64,000 bases of DNA, from positions 186,001 through 250,000 of the forward strand of contig NZ_JARGES010000020.1 in assembly GCF_029210365.1 (NCBI RefSeq). The letters are read 5' to 3'. Below the pieces are notes generated by a model. It did no database searches. It was not told where the DNA came from and saw nothing but the letters and a program-made list of their open reading frames with translations. How positions within the stretch are numbered: position 1 is the stretch's first letter; the number at the start of each line of letters is the position of its first letter. Made by a program: the position numbers and the translations under genes. Of the stretch, positions 57,190 through 64,000 are shown piece by piece. Source of the DNA: Mesorhizobium sp. YIM 152430. Its GTDB lineage: Bacteria; Pseudomonadota; Alphaproteobacteria; Rhizobiales; Rhizobiaceae.

Positions 57190-58131
57190 CTAGCGGAACT
57201 CGCCGGCCAGCGCCTCGACCTGCTCGATATTGTCCGCCGTGATGAAGCCGGGACCGGAATTGATGTTGTTGCCCGGCATCACGCCATAGCGCGCGTAGTT
57301 CGTCAGCAGGACGACCGGCATGTAGCCTTGCAGGAAAGGCTGCTGGTCGATCGCGAAATCGATGATGTCGTCCTTGATCGCCTGCGAAATCTCGCCCGAC
57401 AGATCGAAGGTGGCAAAGAAGATCTCGCCCTCGAGCCCCGCATCCTGCACCGCGCGAATGGTGGGATGCGCGGAGTTCGGCCCGAGCGTCAGGATCGCGG
57501 ACGTATCGGGATTGGTGCTCAGATAGGCGGCGACCTTGTTCTGGACTTCGGACGGGTCGAGGCCGGAATCGATCATCTGGCTGCCAAGCTCGACGCCCAG
57601 CGCATCGGCGAACCCCTGGCAGCGCTCGACCGAGGCGGGATTGGTGATGTAGTGATTGACGCACAGGAACGAAGTCGCGCCCGCTTCCTTGGCGCGCAGT
57701 CCGGCAGCGTGGCCGGCATCGAATTCCGGCTGGCCGACATGCATCATGGCGCCGAGTTCGGCGGACTGTTCCTGCGTGCCCGAATTGATGGTGATGACCG
57801 GAATGCCCTGATCGACGGCGTCGCGGATGGGACCCGACAGCACGTCGAAATCGGCGATGGTGACGATGATCCCGTCGGGGCCGGCCGCCGTCGCCTGCTG
57901 GACGATGCGCGCCATGTCGGCCAGATCGCCCGTCGGCGGATTGCGATAGTCGACGCGCACGTCCATCTGCTCGCCGGCCACGGCGATGGCGTTCTTGATC
58001 GTGTTCCACCAGCTATCGGAATCGGGCGCGTGGCTGATGAGCACGAACTGCTCGTCGGCAGCCATGGCCGGCGCCGATATCGTTCCGAGTCCCGCCGCCA
58101 TCGCGAAGGCGGCAATCACTGTCCTGGACAT
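57190..58131 (-). CDS. sugar (inositol) ABC transporter substrate-binding protein
   Basis: Periplasmic binding protein of 313 residues, ribose-binding (Peripla_BP_4) type. The signal peptide ends APAMA|ADE. The mature domain starts QFVLISHAPDSDSWWNTIKNAI and shows QQATAAGPDGIIVTIADFDVL, IPVITINSGTQ and ATFDLSGEISQAIKDDIIDFAIDQQPFLQGY. The ATG at 58131 is preceded by GGGAGAG, against a longer frame crossing the promoter. It is the first gene of the transport and catabolic operon, with a palindromic operator 60 bases upstream. Myo-inositol as ligand is inferred from the iol genes. Confidence 0.92.
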   Translation of the reverse strand: MSRTVIAAFAMAAGLGTISAPAMAADEQFVLISHAPDSDSWWNTIKNAIAVAGEQMDVRVDYRNPPTGDLADMARIVQQATAAGPDGIIVTIADFDVLSGPIRDAVDQGIPVITINSGTQEQSAELGAMMHVGQPEFDAGHAAGLRAKEAGATSFLCVNHYITNPASVERCQGFADALGVELGSQMIDSGLDPSEVQNKVAAYLSTNPDTSAILTLGPNSAHPTIRAVQDAGLEGEIFFATFDLSGEISQAIKDDIIDFAIDQQPFLQGYMPVVLLTNYARYGVMPGNNINSGPGFITADNIEQVEALAGEFR

Positions 58132-58190
58132 TGTCTCTCTCCCTGAGATGCGTGCTGCCGGGCGAGACACCTCCATGGTCAAGCCGGTAA

Positions 58191-58204
58191 ATGGAATATT
58201 CCAT
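58191..58204. promoter_or_regulatory. candidate IolR operator upstream of the transport operon
   Basis: ATGGAATATTCCAT is a perfect 14-bp palindrome 60-73 bases before the binding-protein start. It shares the half-site GGAAT with the second site at 59102-59115, although the spacing between half-sites is shorter (GGAA-N2-TTCC). Confidence 0.6.
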
Positions 58205-58237
58205 CCATTTGAGAGCCAATGCAAGTCAATTTTTCCA

Positions 58238-59047
58238 TTAGCTGCGACGGGCGCCGATGGCGACGACGAGTGTCGTTGCGAGCGAGAGCGTGGCCGACAA
58301 CGCGCGAAAGGCGCCGACGTCGATCTCGCTGACGCAAAGCGCGGTGACGTCGAGGCGGCGAAGCGGGCTTGCCAGCGTATCCGTGATCGCGATGACGGGA
58401 ATGCCGCGCTCGCGGGCATAGGTCGCCAGTTCCACGGTCGCCGGCGTGTAGGGCGCGAAGGTGATCGCGACCATGGCGTCGCCGGTGACGAGGGCGTGGC
58501 GCGCGTCGATATGCCCGACCGCGCCGTGCAGCATGGCCGGCACCTCCATTTTTTCTAGCGCGTAGGCCATGTAGGACGCGACCGGAAATGCGCGTCGGAA
58601 GCCGACCAGATGGATCGTGCGCGCCGCCGCCAATGTTTCGACGGCGGCCTCCAAAGCCTTGCTGTCCAAGGAGGTCGCGAGATTTTCCAGGGAGTGCCGC
58701 CCCGCCTCGACGAACTCGGCCAGAAGTGCGGAGGGGCTGTCCTGCCCCTGTTCATGCAGGGCCCTTATGCGTGTCGGATAATCGGGCCAGCGCGGCGCAT
58801 GGGCATCGCGAAACAGGCGCTGCATTCCCGAAAAACCCTTGAACCCCATGATCTGGCAAAAGCGCACGAAAGCCGATGGCGGCACGCCGGCGGCCGAGGA
58901 CAGTTCGGCGACCGTGGAAACTGCAATGCGCTCGGGATTGGACGCCACGAAATCGGCGCACTGGCGCAGGCGCTTGGGCAGCGTATCGGCGATATCGCCG
59001 AGACGCAGATGGAAGGTTTCGATCGTGGTCGGTGGCAAGGCATCCAT
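58238..59047 (-). CDS. iolR: RpiR-family transcriptional regulator, likely IolR
   Basis: Transcription factor of 269 residues: an N-terminal RpiR-type helix-turn-helix (about 20-90, with STVAELSSAAGVPPSAFVRFCQIMGFKGF) and a C-terminal SIS sugar-phosphate-binding domain (VGFRRAFPVASYMAYALEKM, AITFAPYTPATVELATYARERGIPVIAITD). In rhizobia the inositol repressor IolR is of this type. I chose the ATG at 59047 because GAGG sits correctly before it. Also, a TTGACA box for the divergent genes at 59067 would otherwise fall inside the coding region. The ATG at 59092 is the alternative. Palindromes on both sides fit autoregulation and control of both units. Confidence 0.82.
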   Translation of the reverse strand: MDALPPTTIETFHLRLGDIADTLPKRLRQCADFVASNPERIAVSTVAELSSAAGVPPSAFVRFCQIMGFKGFSGMQRLFRDAHAPRWPDYPTRIRALHEQGQDSPSALLAEFVEAGRHSLENLATSLDSKALEAAVETLAAARTIHLVGFRRAFPVASYMAYALEKMEVPAMLHGAVGHIDARHALVTGDAMVAITFAPYTPATVELATYARERGIPVIAITDTLASPLRRLDVTALCVSEIDVGAFRALSATLSLATTLVVAIGARRS

Positions 59048-59066
59048 GCCGTCATCCTCAACGCGC

Positions 59067-59095
59067 TTGACAGCCGCCGGTTCGGCGGACATGTA
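59067..59095 (+). promoter_or_regulatory. candidate promoter for the divergent dehydrogenase genes
   Basis: A consensus TTGACA (59067-59072), a 17-base spacer and CATGTA (59090-59095) predict a transcript start near 59102. This falls inside the GGAA-N6-TTCC palindrome, the position expected for repression. Confidence 0.45.
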
Positions 59096-59101
59096 TGTTT
59101 T

Positions 59102-59115
59102 GGAATAAATATTCC
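59102..59115. promoter_or_regulatory. candidate IolR operator between iolR and the dehydrogenase genes
   Basis: GGAATAAATATTCC is an inverted repeat with exact GGAA-N6-TTCC spacing. That is the motif I recall being reported for Sinorhizobium meliloti IolR. It lies at the predicted start point of the divergent plus-strand transcript and upstream of iolR. Confidence 0.65.
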
Positions 59116-59177
59116 ATTTCGACAAGTCGCGGAGAGGTGCGCCGTCGAAATTGTGGCAAGCCCGAGGAGTGTTGCCG

Positions 59178-60329
59178 ATGGCGCGGATGCGCGGCGAAGC
59201 GGACCCGACCCGCACGTTGGGAGTGGGCCTGATCGGGACCGGTTTCATGGGCAAGTGCCATGCGCTCGCCTATCGCAACGCGAATGCGGTGCTTGGCGGA
59301 TTGCCGCCGGTCCGCCTCGAACTTCTGTGCGACGTGCCCGACGAAAAGGCGACCCGCATGGCCGAACAGTTCGGTTTCGCCCGCGCCACGGACGACTGGC
59401 GCGCGCTGGTGCGCGACGACGCGGTCGATATCGTCTGCATCACCACGCCGAACAGGATGCATCACGAGATGGCGCTGGCGGCGATGGCGGCCGGCAAGCA
59501 CGTCCATTGCGAAAAGCCGCTGGCGCTGACGCTCGCGCAGGCCGAGGAGATGGCGCAGGTCGCGCAGGATGCCGGCGTGCATACGATGGTCGGCTACAAT
59601 TACATCCACAACCCCGCCTTCACCCATGCGAAGCGCCTGGTCGAGGCTGGCGAAATCGGCCGCATCGTGCATGTGCGCGGCTGGGTCGACGAGGACTATC
59701 AGGCCGATCCCGACCTTCCCTGGACCTGGCGCGCGGCCGTCGCCGAGGCCGGTCTCGGTGCGCTCGGTGACCTGGGCTGCCATCTGGTCAGCATGGTCTG
59801 CCGTCTTGCCGGGCCGATCGACAGCCTGATCGCGGACATGGCGACCGTCCACGAGACGCGCCCGCTCGCCGAGGGCGCCGGCAGGCAGGCGGTCGAGAAC
59901 GAGGATCTGGCGAGCGCGCTGGTGCGGTTTGCAGGCGGGGCGACCGGCGTGCTGGCGATTTCGCGCAGCGCCTGGGGTCGCAAGAACAGGCTCGGCTTCG
60001 AAATCCACGGCACAAAAGGCCTGATCGTCTTCGATCAGGAGCGCATGAACGAACTGATGCTTTATCGCAATGCCGGCGACAAGGCGCTCCAGGGGTTCAC
60101 CACGATCCTGACGGGGCCGGAGCACGCCCCTTTCGGCGCCTTCGTGCCGGCTGCCGGCCATCAGATCGGCATGAACGATCTGAAGATCATCGAAGCCGGC
60201 GCATTCCTCGCCGAAATTGCCGGCGGACCGCGTGCGGGCCCCGATTTCAAGGAGGCGCTCGTCTTCGAGCGCGTCATCCATGCCATTGCAGACGCGGCGC
60301 GCAGCGACGCCCGCATCCATCTCGCCTGA
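59178..60329 (+). CDS. Gfo/Idh/MocA family oxidoreductase, inositol-locus type
   Basis: NAD(P)-dependent dehydrogenase-like protein of 383 residues. The Rossmann motif GLIGTGFMGKCHALAY is near the start. The active-site block EKPLALT (C-terminal to VHC) has the conserved Lys, and GALGDLGCHLVSMVCRLAGPI has the catalytic Asp/His pair. The C-terminal alpha/beta domain is complete. It differs from classical IolG in length and motif, so it may act on another inositol isomer, a keto-inositol or an inositol derivative. GAGGAG precedes the ATG at 59178. First gene of the divergent unit, 11 bases before iolG. Confidence 0.87.
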   Translation: MARMRGEADPTRTLGVGLIGTGFMGKCHALAYRNANAVLGGLPPVRLELLCDVPDEKATRMAEQFGFARATDDWRALVRDDAVDIVCITTPNRMHHEMALAAMAAGKHVHCEKPLALTLAQAEEMAQVAQDAGVHTMVGYNYIHNPAFTHAKRLVEAGEIGRIVHVRGWVDEDYQADPDLPWTWRAAVAEAGLGALGDLGCHLVSMVCRLAGPIDSLIADMATVHETRPLAEGAGRQAVENEDLASALVRFAGGATGVLAISRSAWGRKNRLGFEIHGTKGLIVFDQERMNELMLYRNAGDKALQGFTTILTGPEHAPFGAFVPAAGHQIGMNDLKIIEAGAFLAEIAGGPRAGPDFKEALVFERVIHAIADAARSDARIHLA

Positions 60330-60340
60330 GGAGAATCTTC

Positions 60341-61345
60341 ATGTCCATCCGGTTTGCCGTGCTCGGTGCGGGACGCATCGGCAAGGTCCATGCAAAGGCT
60401 GTCAGCGGCGATCCCGACGCGCATCTGGTCGCCGTCGCCGACGCCATGCCGCAAGCCGCGGATGCGCTTGCCACGCTTTGGGGCGCGCAGGTTCGTTCGG
60501 TCGATGAAATCCTGGCCGCAGACGATATCGACGCCGTCGTCATCTGCACGCCGACCGACACCCACGCCGACCTGATCGAACGCTTCGCGCGCGCCGGCAA
60601 GGCCATCTTCTGCGAAAAGCCGGTCGATCTGGCGATGGATCGCGTGCGCGCCTGCCTGGACGTGGTCGAGGCCGAAGGCGCCGTCCTGATGGTGGGCTTC
60701 AATCGCCGCTTCGATCCGCATTTCCAGGCGGTGAAGGCGCAGATCGATGCGGGCGCGATCGGCACCGTGGAAATGGTGACCATCACCTCGCGCGATCCCG
60801 GCGCCCCGCCGGCGAGCTACATTCTGTCGTCCGGCGGCATCTTCAAGGACATGACGATCCACGATTTCGACATGGCGCGGTTCCTTCTGGGCGAGGAGCC
60901 GGCCTGGGTCAGTGCGTCGGCCGCTTCCCTCGTCGATCCCGCGATCGGGGAGCTTGGCGATTATGACAGCGCCAGCGTCATCCTGACGACGGCGAGCGGT
61001 CGCCAATGCGTCATCTCCAATTCGCGCCGCGCGACCTATGGCTACGACCAGCGCATCGAAGTGCTGGGCGCGAAGGGCATGATCGCGGCCGAAAACCAGC
61101 GTCCGGTCTCGATCGAGATCGCGGACGAACGGGGCTTCACGCGGCCGCCGCTGCACGATTTCTTCATGACGCGCTACACGCAAGCCTATGCCGCCGAGAT
61201 CGCAAGCTTCATCGCCGCGATCCGCGACGGCACACAGCCTCGACCCTCGGGCCGGGACGGGCTTGCGGCGCTCGCGATTGCGGAAGCGGCCCTGCGGTCC
61301 GTCAAGGAGCGGCGGGCCGTGGAGGTGGACGAAATTCTCCGCTGA
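60341..61345 (+). CDS. iolG: inositol 2-dehydrogenase
   Basis: NAD-dependent enzyme of 334 residues that oxidises myo-inositol to scyllo-inosose, the first catabolic step. The start is VLGAGRIGKVHAKAV. FCEKPVDL holds the conserved Lys, FNRRFDPHF follows, and GGIFKDMTIHDFDMARFLLGEEP has the catalytic Asp/His. TYGYDQRIEVLGAKGM is typical of IolG/IdhA. GAGGAGAATCTTC precedes the ATG. It follows another Gfo/Idh/MocA gene and completes, with the minus-strand genes, the path from inositol except iolA. Confidence 0.93.
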   Translation: MSIRFAVLGAGRIGKVHAKAVSGDPDAHLVAVADAMPQAADALATLWGAQVRSVDEILAADDIDAVVICTPTDTHADLIERFARAGKAIFCEKPVDLAMDRVRACLDVVEAEGAVLMVGFNRRFDPHFQAVKAQIDAGAIGTVEMVTITSRDPGAPPASYILSSGGIFKDMTIHDFDMARFLLGEEPAWVSASAASLVDPAIGELGDYDSASVILTTASGRQCVISNSRRATYGYDQRIEVLGAKGMIAAENQRPVSIEIADERGFTRPPLHDFFMTRYTQAYAAEIASFIAAIRDGTQPRPSGRDGLAALAIAEAALRSVKERRAVEVDEILR

Positions 61346-61405
61346 TACGCGATATCGTCTGTCACTGCCCGATTCGCCCCCTCGTCCCCGGACGTCCTCC
61401 TTTCA

Positions 61406-63433
61406 TCACGCAGCGGCAGCGCGCCTGTTCTGGATGAACGTCACCACCAGGGTCGGCAGGGCAATCAGGAGCGCGATCCCCGCTATTTCAACATTGGACA
61501 GCCCGAGACTTTGAACGCCCGGCGCGGCCAACGCCAGCCCAGCCAGCGCGAGCATGATCCTCATCGCGTAGCCCGGCGCTCCTTCTTGGATCGTCCCCAG
61601 ACCGGCGATGTATCCCTGGGCGGCGGAGCCGATGAAATGGACGCCGACGAGGGCAGTGACGAAGACCGCGCCGACTTCGAGTGGCGTACCCTGCCCGATG
61701 AGCGCGGGATTGAGGACGAAGAAGAACGGAACGACGTAGATCACGCTGCCCAGAACGCAGGCGGATGCCGCCGCCTTCATCGGGCTGACCCCGGCGATGG
61801 TCGCCGCCGCGAAGGCACCGAGCGCGACCGGCGGCGTGATGAAGGAAACCATGCCCCAATAGAGGATGAAAAGATGCACGGCCAGCGGGTCGAGACCCGA
61901 CTGCACCAGGGCCGGAGCCAGGACGATTGCAAGGAAGATGTAGCAGGCGGTGACCGTCATGCCCATGCCGAAGATGAACGCTGTCGCGGCGCCCATGATC
62001 AGGAGAGTCAGCGTTCCGTCGCCGGCGATAAAGACGAGATCGTTGACCAGCGTGCCGGCGAGGCCGGTCGCGGAAAACGCCCCGACGATCATGCCGACAG
62101 CCAAAAGCAGCGCCACGAGCTCCGCAAGGGCGCGCCCGATCGAGACGAGCAGGTCGGCAAAGCCGCTGACGGACAGACGGGTCGACGGCCAGATCTGGTT
62201 GATGATCAAGAGCAGTGCCGTCGCATAGAACGGTGCCAGCGTCTCCTGCCGCAGGCCGATCATCACGAAGATCAGAACCCCGAAGACCGCGATATATTGC
62301 CAGCCCTCGGCGAAGGTTTGCCTGAACGTCGGCAGTTCGCTTCTGGGAATGCCCTTGAGGTTGCGCTTGGCGGCATAGGCGTCGAGTTGGACGAACAGCG
62401 CGAAGTAGAAGAGCACCGACGGGATGATGGCGGCAATGGCGATTTCGACATAGGGCCGCCCCAGGAAAGAAGCCATGATGAAGGCGGTCGTTCCCATCAC
62501 CGGAGGCATCAAGGTGCCCCCCGTCGAGGCGCAGGCTTCGGTTCCGGCCGCATAGCGGGCGGAAAACCCGGCGCGCTTCATGGCGGGAATTGTCACCACG
62601 CCTGTCGTGAGCACATTGGAAATGACGCTGCCCGACATCGAGCCCATGAAGCCGGAAGCGAAGATCGCGACCTTCGCCGCGCCGCCGCGAAACCGGCCGA
62701 CGAGCGCGAGCGCAAGATTGTTGAAGAACCTGCCGCCGCCGGTGAACTGAAGGGCGGCCCCGAACACGATGAAGCCGATGACGAGTTGCCCGAAGGCCCG
62801 CATCGGGATGCCGAACGAACTTTCCGACGAGATCACATGGAATGCGATCGTTTCGTTGAGCGGCGAGGGAAATCCGGAGATCGGGCCCGGCATCTTGTCG
62901 GCGACGACCGGATAGAGCGAGAACAAAAGGACCAGCACGAAGATGATGATTCCGCCGGTTCGGCGAGCGCCCTCGAGGATGAGCGCCCACAGAACGAAGC
63001 TCAGATAGGTCGCAAGCGGCGGCGCACCATACTCCCAGCCTTGTAGAAGGCTCGTATGGGCGGTGTATGCGAAATATCCTGACACGCCCGCGCTGGCACC
63101 GGCCAGGATGAAATCGTACCAGGGGATCCGGTGGCTCGGCGCGCCTGCGAATGCCGGAAACGCAATGAACGTCATGGCCAGGAAGATGCCGGACAGAATG
63201 TACAGATATTGCGGATCGAGGATTGTGACGGGCAACAGGCGAAGGTTGAAAAGCTGGTTGACGGCCAGCGCGATCGCCGCAAGCGTCGCAACGGCCAGCA
63301 CCCAGCGCATCGATCCGGGCAGGAGACGATGGCGCAGTTCCTGGGCGATTTCGTCTTTTGCATGGTCCTGCAGGACCGCCGTTTCCGTGGGAGACGCACT
63401 CTTGGCGCCTCCCGTGACATGCTGACCGGTCAT
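61406..63433 (-). CDS. TRAP transporter fused permease (TAXI type), second system
   Basis: Fused small/large TRAP permease of 675 residues, the second such gene in the window. It is shorter than the copy at 3652 and clearly divergent. An N-terminal DctQ-like part with about four or five helices is followed by DctM motifs: ASGFMGSMSGSVISNVLTTGVV, CASTGGTLMPPVMGTTAFIMA and GMGMTVTACYIFLA. Substrate unknown. The ATG at 63433 has only a weak GGGAA upstream. The gene follows its binding-protein gene after 70 bases with a 9-bp stem-loop. No DUF1850 gene follows; the 60 bases after its stop hold nothing I can name. Confidence 0.93.
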   Translation of the reverse strand: MTGQHVTGGAKSASPTETAVLQDHAKDEIAQELRHRLLPGSMRWVLAVATLAAIALAVNQLFNLRLLPVTILDPQYLYILSGIFLAMTFIAFPAFAGAPSHRIPWYDFILAGASAGVSGYFAYTAHTSLLQGWEYGAPPLATYLSFVLWALILEGARRTGGIIIFVLVLLFSLYPVVADKMPGPISGFPSPLNETIAFHVISSESSFGIPMRAFGQLVIGFIVFGAALQFTGGGRFFNNLALALVGRFRGGAAKVAIFASGFMGSMSGSVISNVLTTGVVTIPAMKRAGFSARYAAGTEACASTGGTLMPPVMGTTAFIMASFLGRPYVEIAIAAIIPSVLFYFALFVQLDAYAAKRNLKGIPRSELPTFRQTFAEGWQYIAVFGVLIFVMIGLRQETLAPFYATALLLIINQIWPSTRLSVSGFADLLVSIGRALAELVALLLAVGMIVGAFSATGLAGTLVNDLVFIAGDGTLTLLIMGAATAFIFGMGMTVTACYIFLAIVLAPALVQSGLDPLAVHLFILYWGMVSFITPPVALGAFAAATIAGVSPMKAAASACVLGSVIYVVPFFFVLNPALIGQGTPLEVGAVFVTALVGVHFIGSAAQGYIAGLGTIQEGAPGYAMRIMLALAGLALAAPGVQSLGLSNVEIAGIALLIALPTLVVTFIQNRRAAAA

Positions 63434-63462
63434 CGCAGGGTTCCCGTGCTGGAAGCGGACAG

Positions 63463-63486
63463 GCGGCGGCCCGCGCAGGCCGCCGC
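63463..63486 (-). promoter_or_regulatory. 9-bp stem-loop between TAXI binding-protein and permease genes
   Basis: GCGGCGGCC (63463-63471) and GGCCGCCGC (63478-63486) pair perfectly around a 6-base loop in the 70-base gap. It is analogous in place to the stem-loops at 3577 and 57152. Confidence 0.45.
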
Positions 63487-63503
63487 ACTCGTTGGCCGCT
63501 CGA

Positions 63504-64000
63504 CTAGTTGAAGACCACGCTCAGCCCGGCCTCTTCCAGCTTCCGGGCGCGCAGTTCCATCCAGCGTGTCTCGAAATCCGCTTCCGCGACCTCCTCGCCC
63601 TGCATTTCCTCCCATGCCGCGGCCAGAACGCCCTGCCGCTCGATCAGGGCCTCGTTGTGCGCGTCATGCTCTTCGGTCCACACGCCCGCCTCGCGGAAAT
63701 ACTCCACAGCACCTTCGTGATAGGGCACAGCCCAGGCAAACACCTGGTTGTCGAGAGCCCAGCCGTTGATCCCCGGCGCGCTGTCCTGATAGACCGGATA
63801 GAGTTCGACCATCGCTTTCGTCATGTTGTAGACGAGATTTGTGTCCTGCTCGGCATAGGTCGTGAGCACCGGGTAGGGATAGGTCGCCGCCTCGTTGACA
63901 TTGTCCGGACCCATCGCCGCGCCTTCGGTGCCGTCATTGGGGATGAAGAACGGTGCCCGCTCCTGGAGTCGTTGCCAGCCTTCCGTGTCGTCATGCGGCA
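63504..64000 (-). CDS. TAXI-family TRAP solute-binding protein, 5' part outside window
   Basis: C-terminal 165 residues of a periplasmic TAXI binding protein that feeds the adjacent fused permease. The visible part includes FFIPNDGTEGAAMGPDNVNE, YPYPVLTTYAEQDTNLVYNMTKAMVELYP, and NQVFAWAVPYHEGAVEYFREAGVW followed by a long helical tail (EEMQGEEVAEADFETRWMELRARKLEEAG). The block VPYHEGAV(E)YF is a recognisable TAXI C-terminal motif. The frame is open to the window edge, so signal peptide and ligand-binding N-terminal half are not seen. Confidence 0.9.
   Translation of the reverse strand, partial: PHDDTEGWQRLQERAPFFIPNDGTEGAAMGPDNVNEAATYPYPVLTTYAEQDTNLVYNMTKAMVELYPVYQDSAPGINGWALDNQVFAWAVPYHEGAVEYFREAGVWTEEHDAHNEALIERQGVLAAAWEEMQGEEVAEADFETRWMELRARKLEEAGLSVVFN

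Overview
This is a 64 kb piece of a GC-rich alphaproteobacterial chromosome, most likely from the Hyphomicrobiales (Rhizobiales; Phyllobacteriaceae- or Rhizobiaceae-like). I infer this from gene content and order. The F1 block atpHAGDC stands without the Fo genes. A hemC-hemD-mitofilin-hemY run is present. The gene pairs leuS-lptE and tsaD-gpsA are side by side. A heparinase II/III gene sits between rsmB and purH. There is a ~1600-residue NAD-glutamate dehydrogenase, a usg gene, a DUF1674/SDHAF4 protein and an inositol operon with an IolC-DUF2090 fusion. No rRNA, tRNA, transposase, prophage or CRISPR array was found, so most of the window is ordinary core chromosome.

Layout. 1-1341: 3'-truncated ABC-F ATPase. 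1415-2371: alpha/beta hydrolase. 2574-6197: complete TRAP-TAXI operon (binding protein, fused permease, DUF1850). 6277-8772: AI-2E-type permease and a convergent MFS carrier. 8897-14162: ATP synthase F1 operon with promoter and terminator. 14211-22842: membrane protein, priA, fructose-6-phosphate aldolase/transaldolase, acyltransferase, lptE, leuS, a PLP-binding protein and usg. 23106-31138: acs, purH, heparinase, rsmB, htpX. 31245-34579: SDHAF4 homologue, transglutaminase-like protein, secreted nuclease, a 22-codon gene with its own signals, and an MFS carrier. 34604-42130: glutamate dehydrogenase, AhpD-like protein, gpsA, tsaD. 42222-49762: hemC, hemD, mitofilin, hemY, terB, a glutamine amidotransferase and a YihY membrane protein.

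49783-61345 is a myo-inositol locus. On the minus strand a binding protein, permease and ATPase run into iolC-D-E-B, with stop/start overlaps from the permease onward. An RpiR-family regulator lies just upstream. A Gfo/Idh/MocA dehydrogenase and iolG are transcribed divergently. Palindromes of the rhizobial IolR type lie at both promoters. Together the genes cover uptake, oxidation, dehydration, ring opening, isomerisation, phosphorylation and aldol cleavage; iolA is not in the window. iolC is interrupted by an apparent frameshift. 61406-64000 holds a second TRAP-TAXI system, cut by the window end.

Most worth a second look: the 22-codon gene with an unusually complete Shine-Dalgarno sequence (33033-33166); a 16-bp perfect hairpin whose loop carries the start codon of the nuclease gene (32436-32471); facing heptamer arrays forming a 26-bp hairpin between atpD and atpC (9376-9476); the iolC frameshift; a nested-stem intergenic element (28674-28750); and GC-rich hairpins at all three binding-protein/permease junctions.
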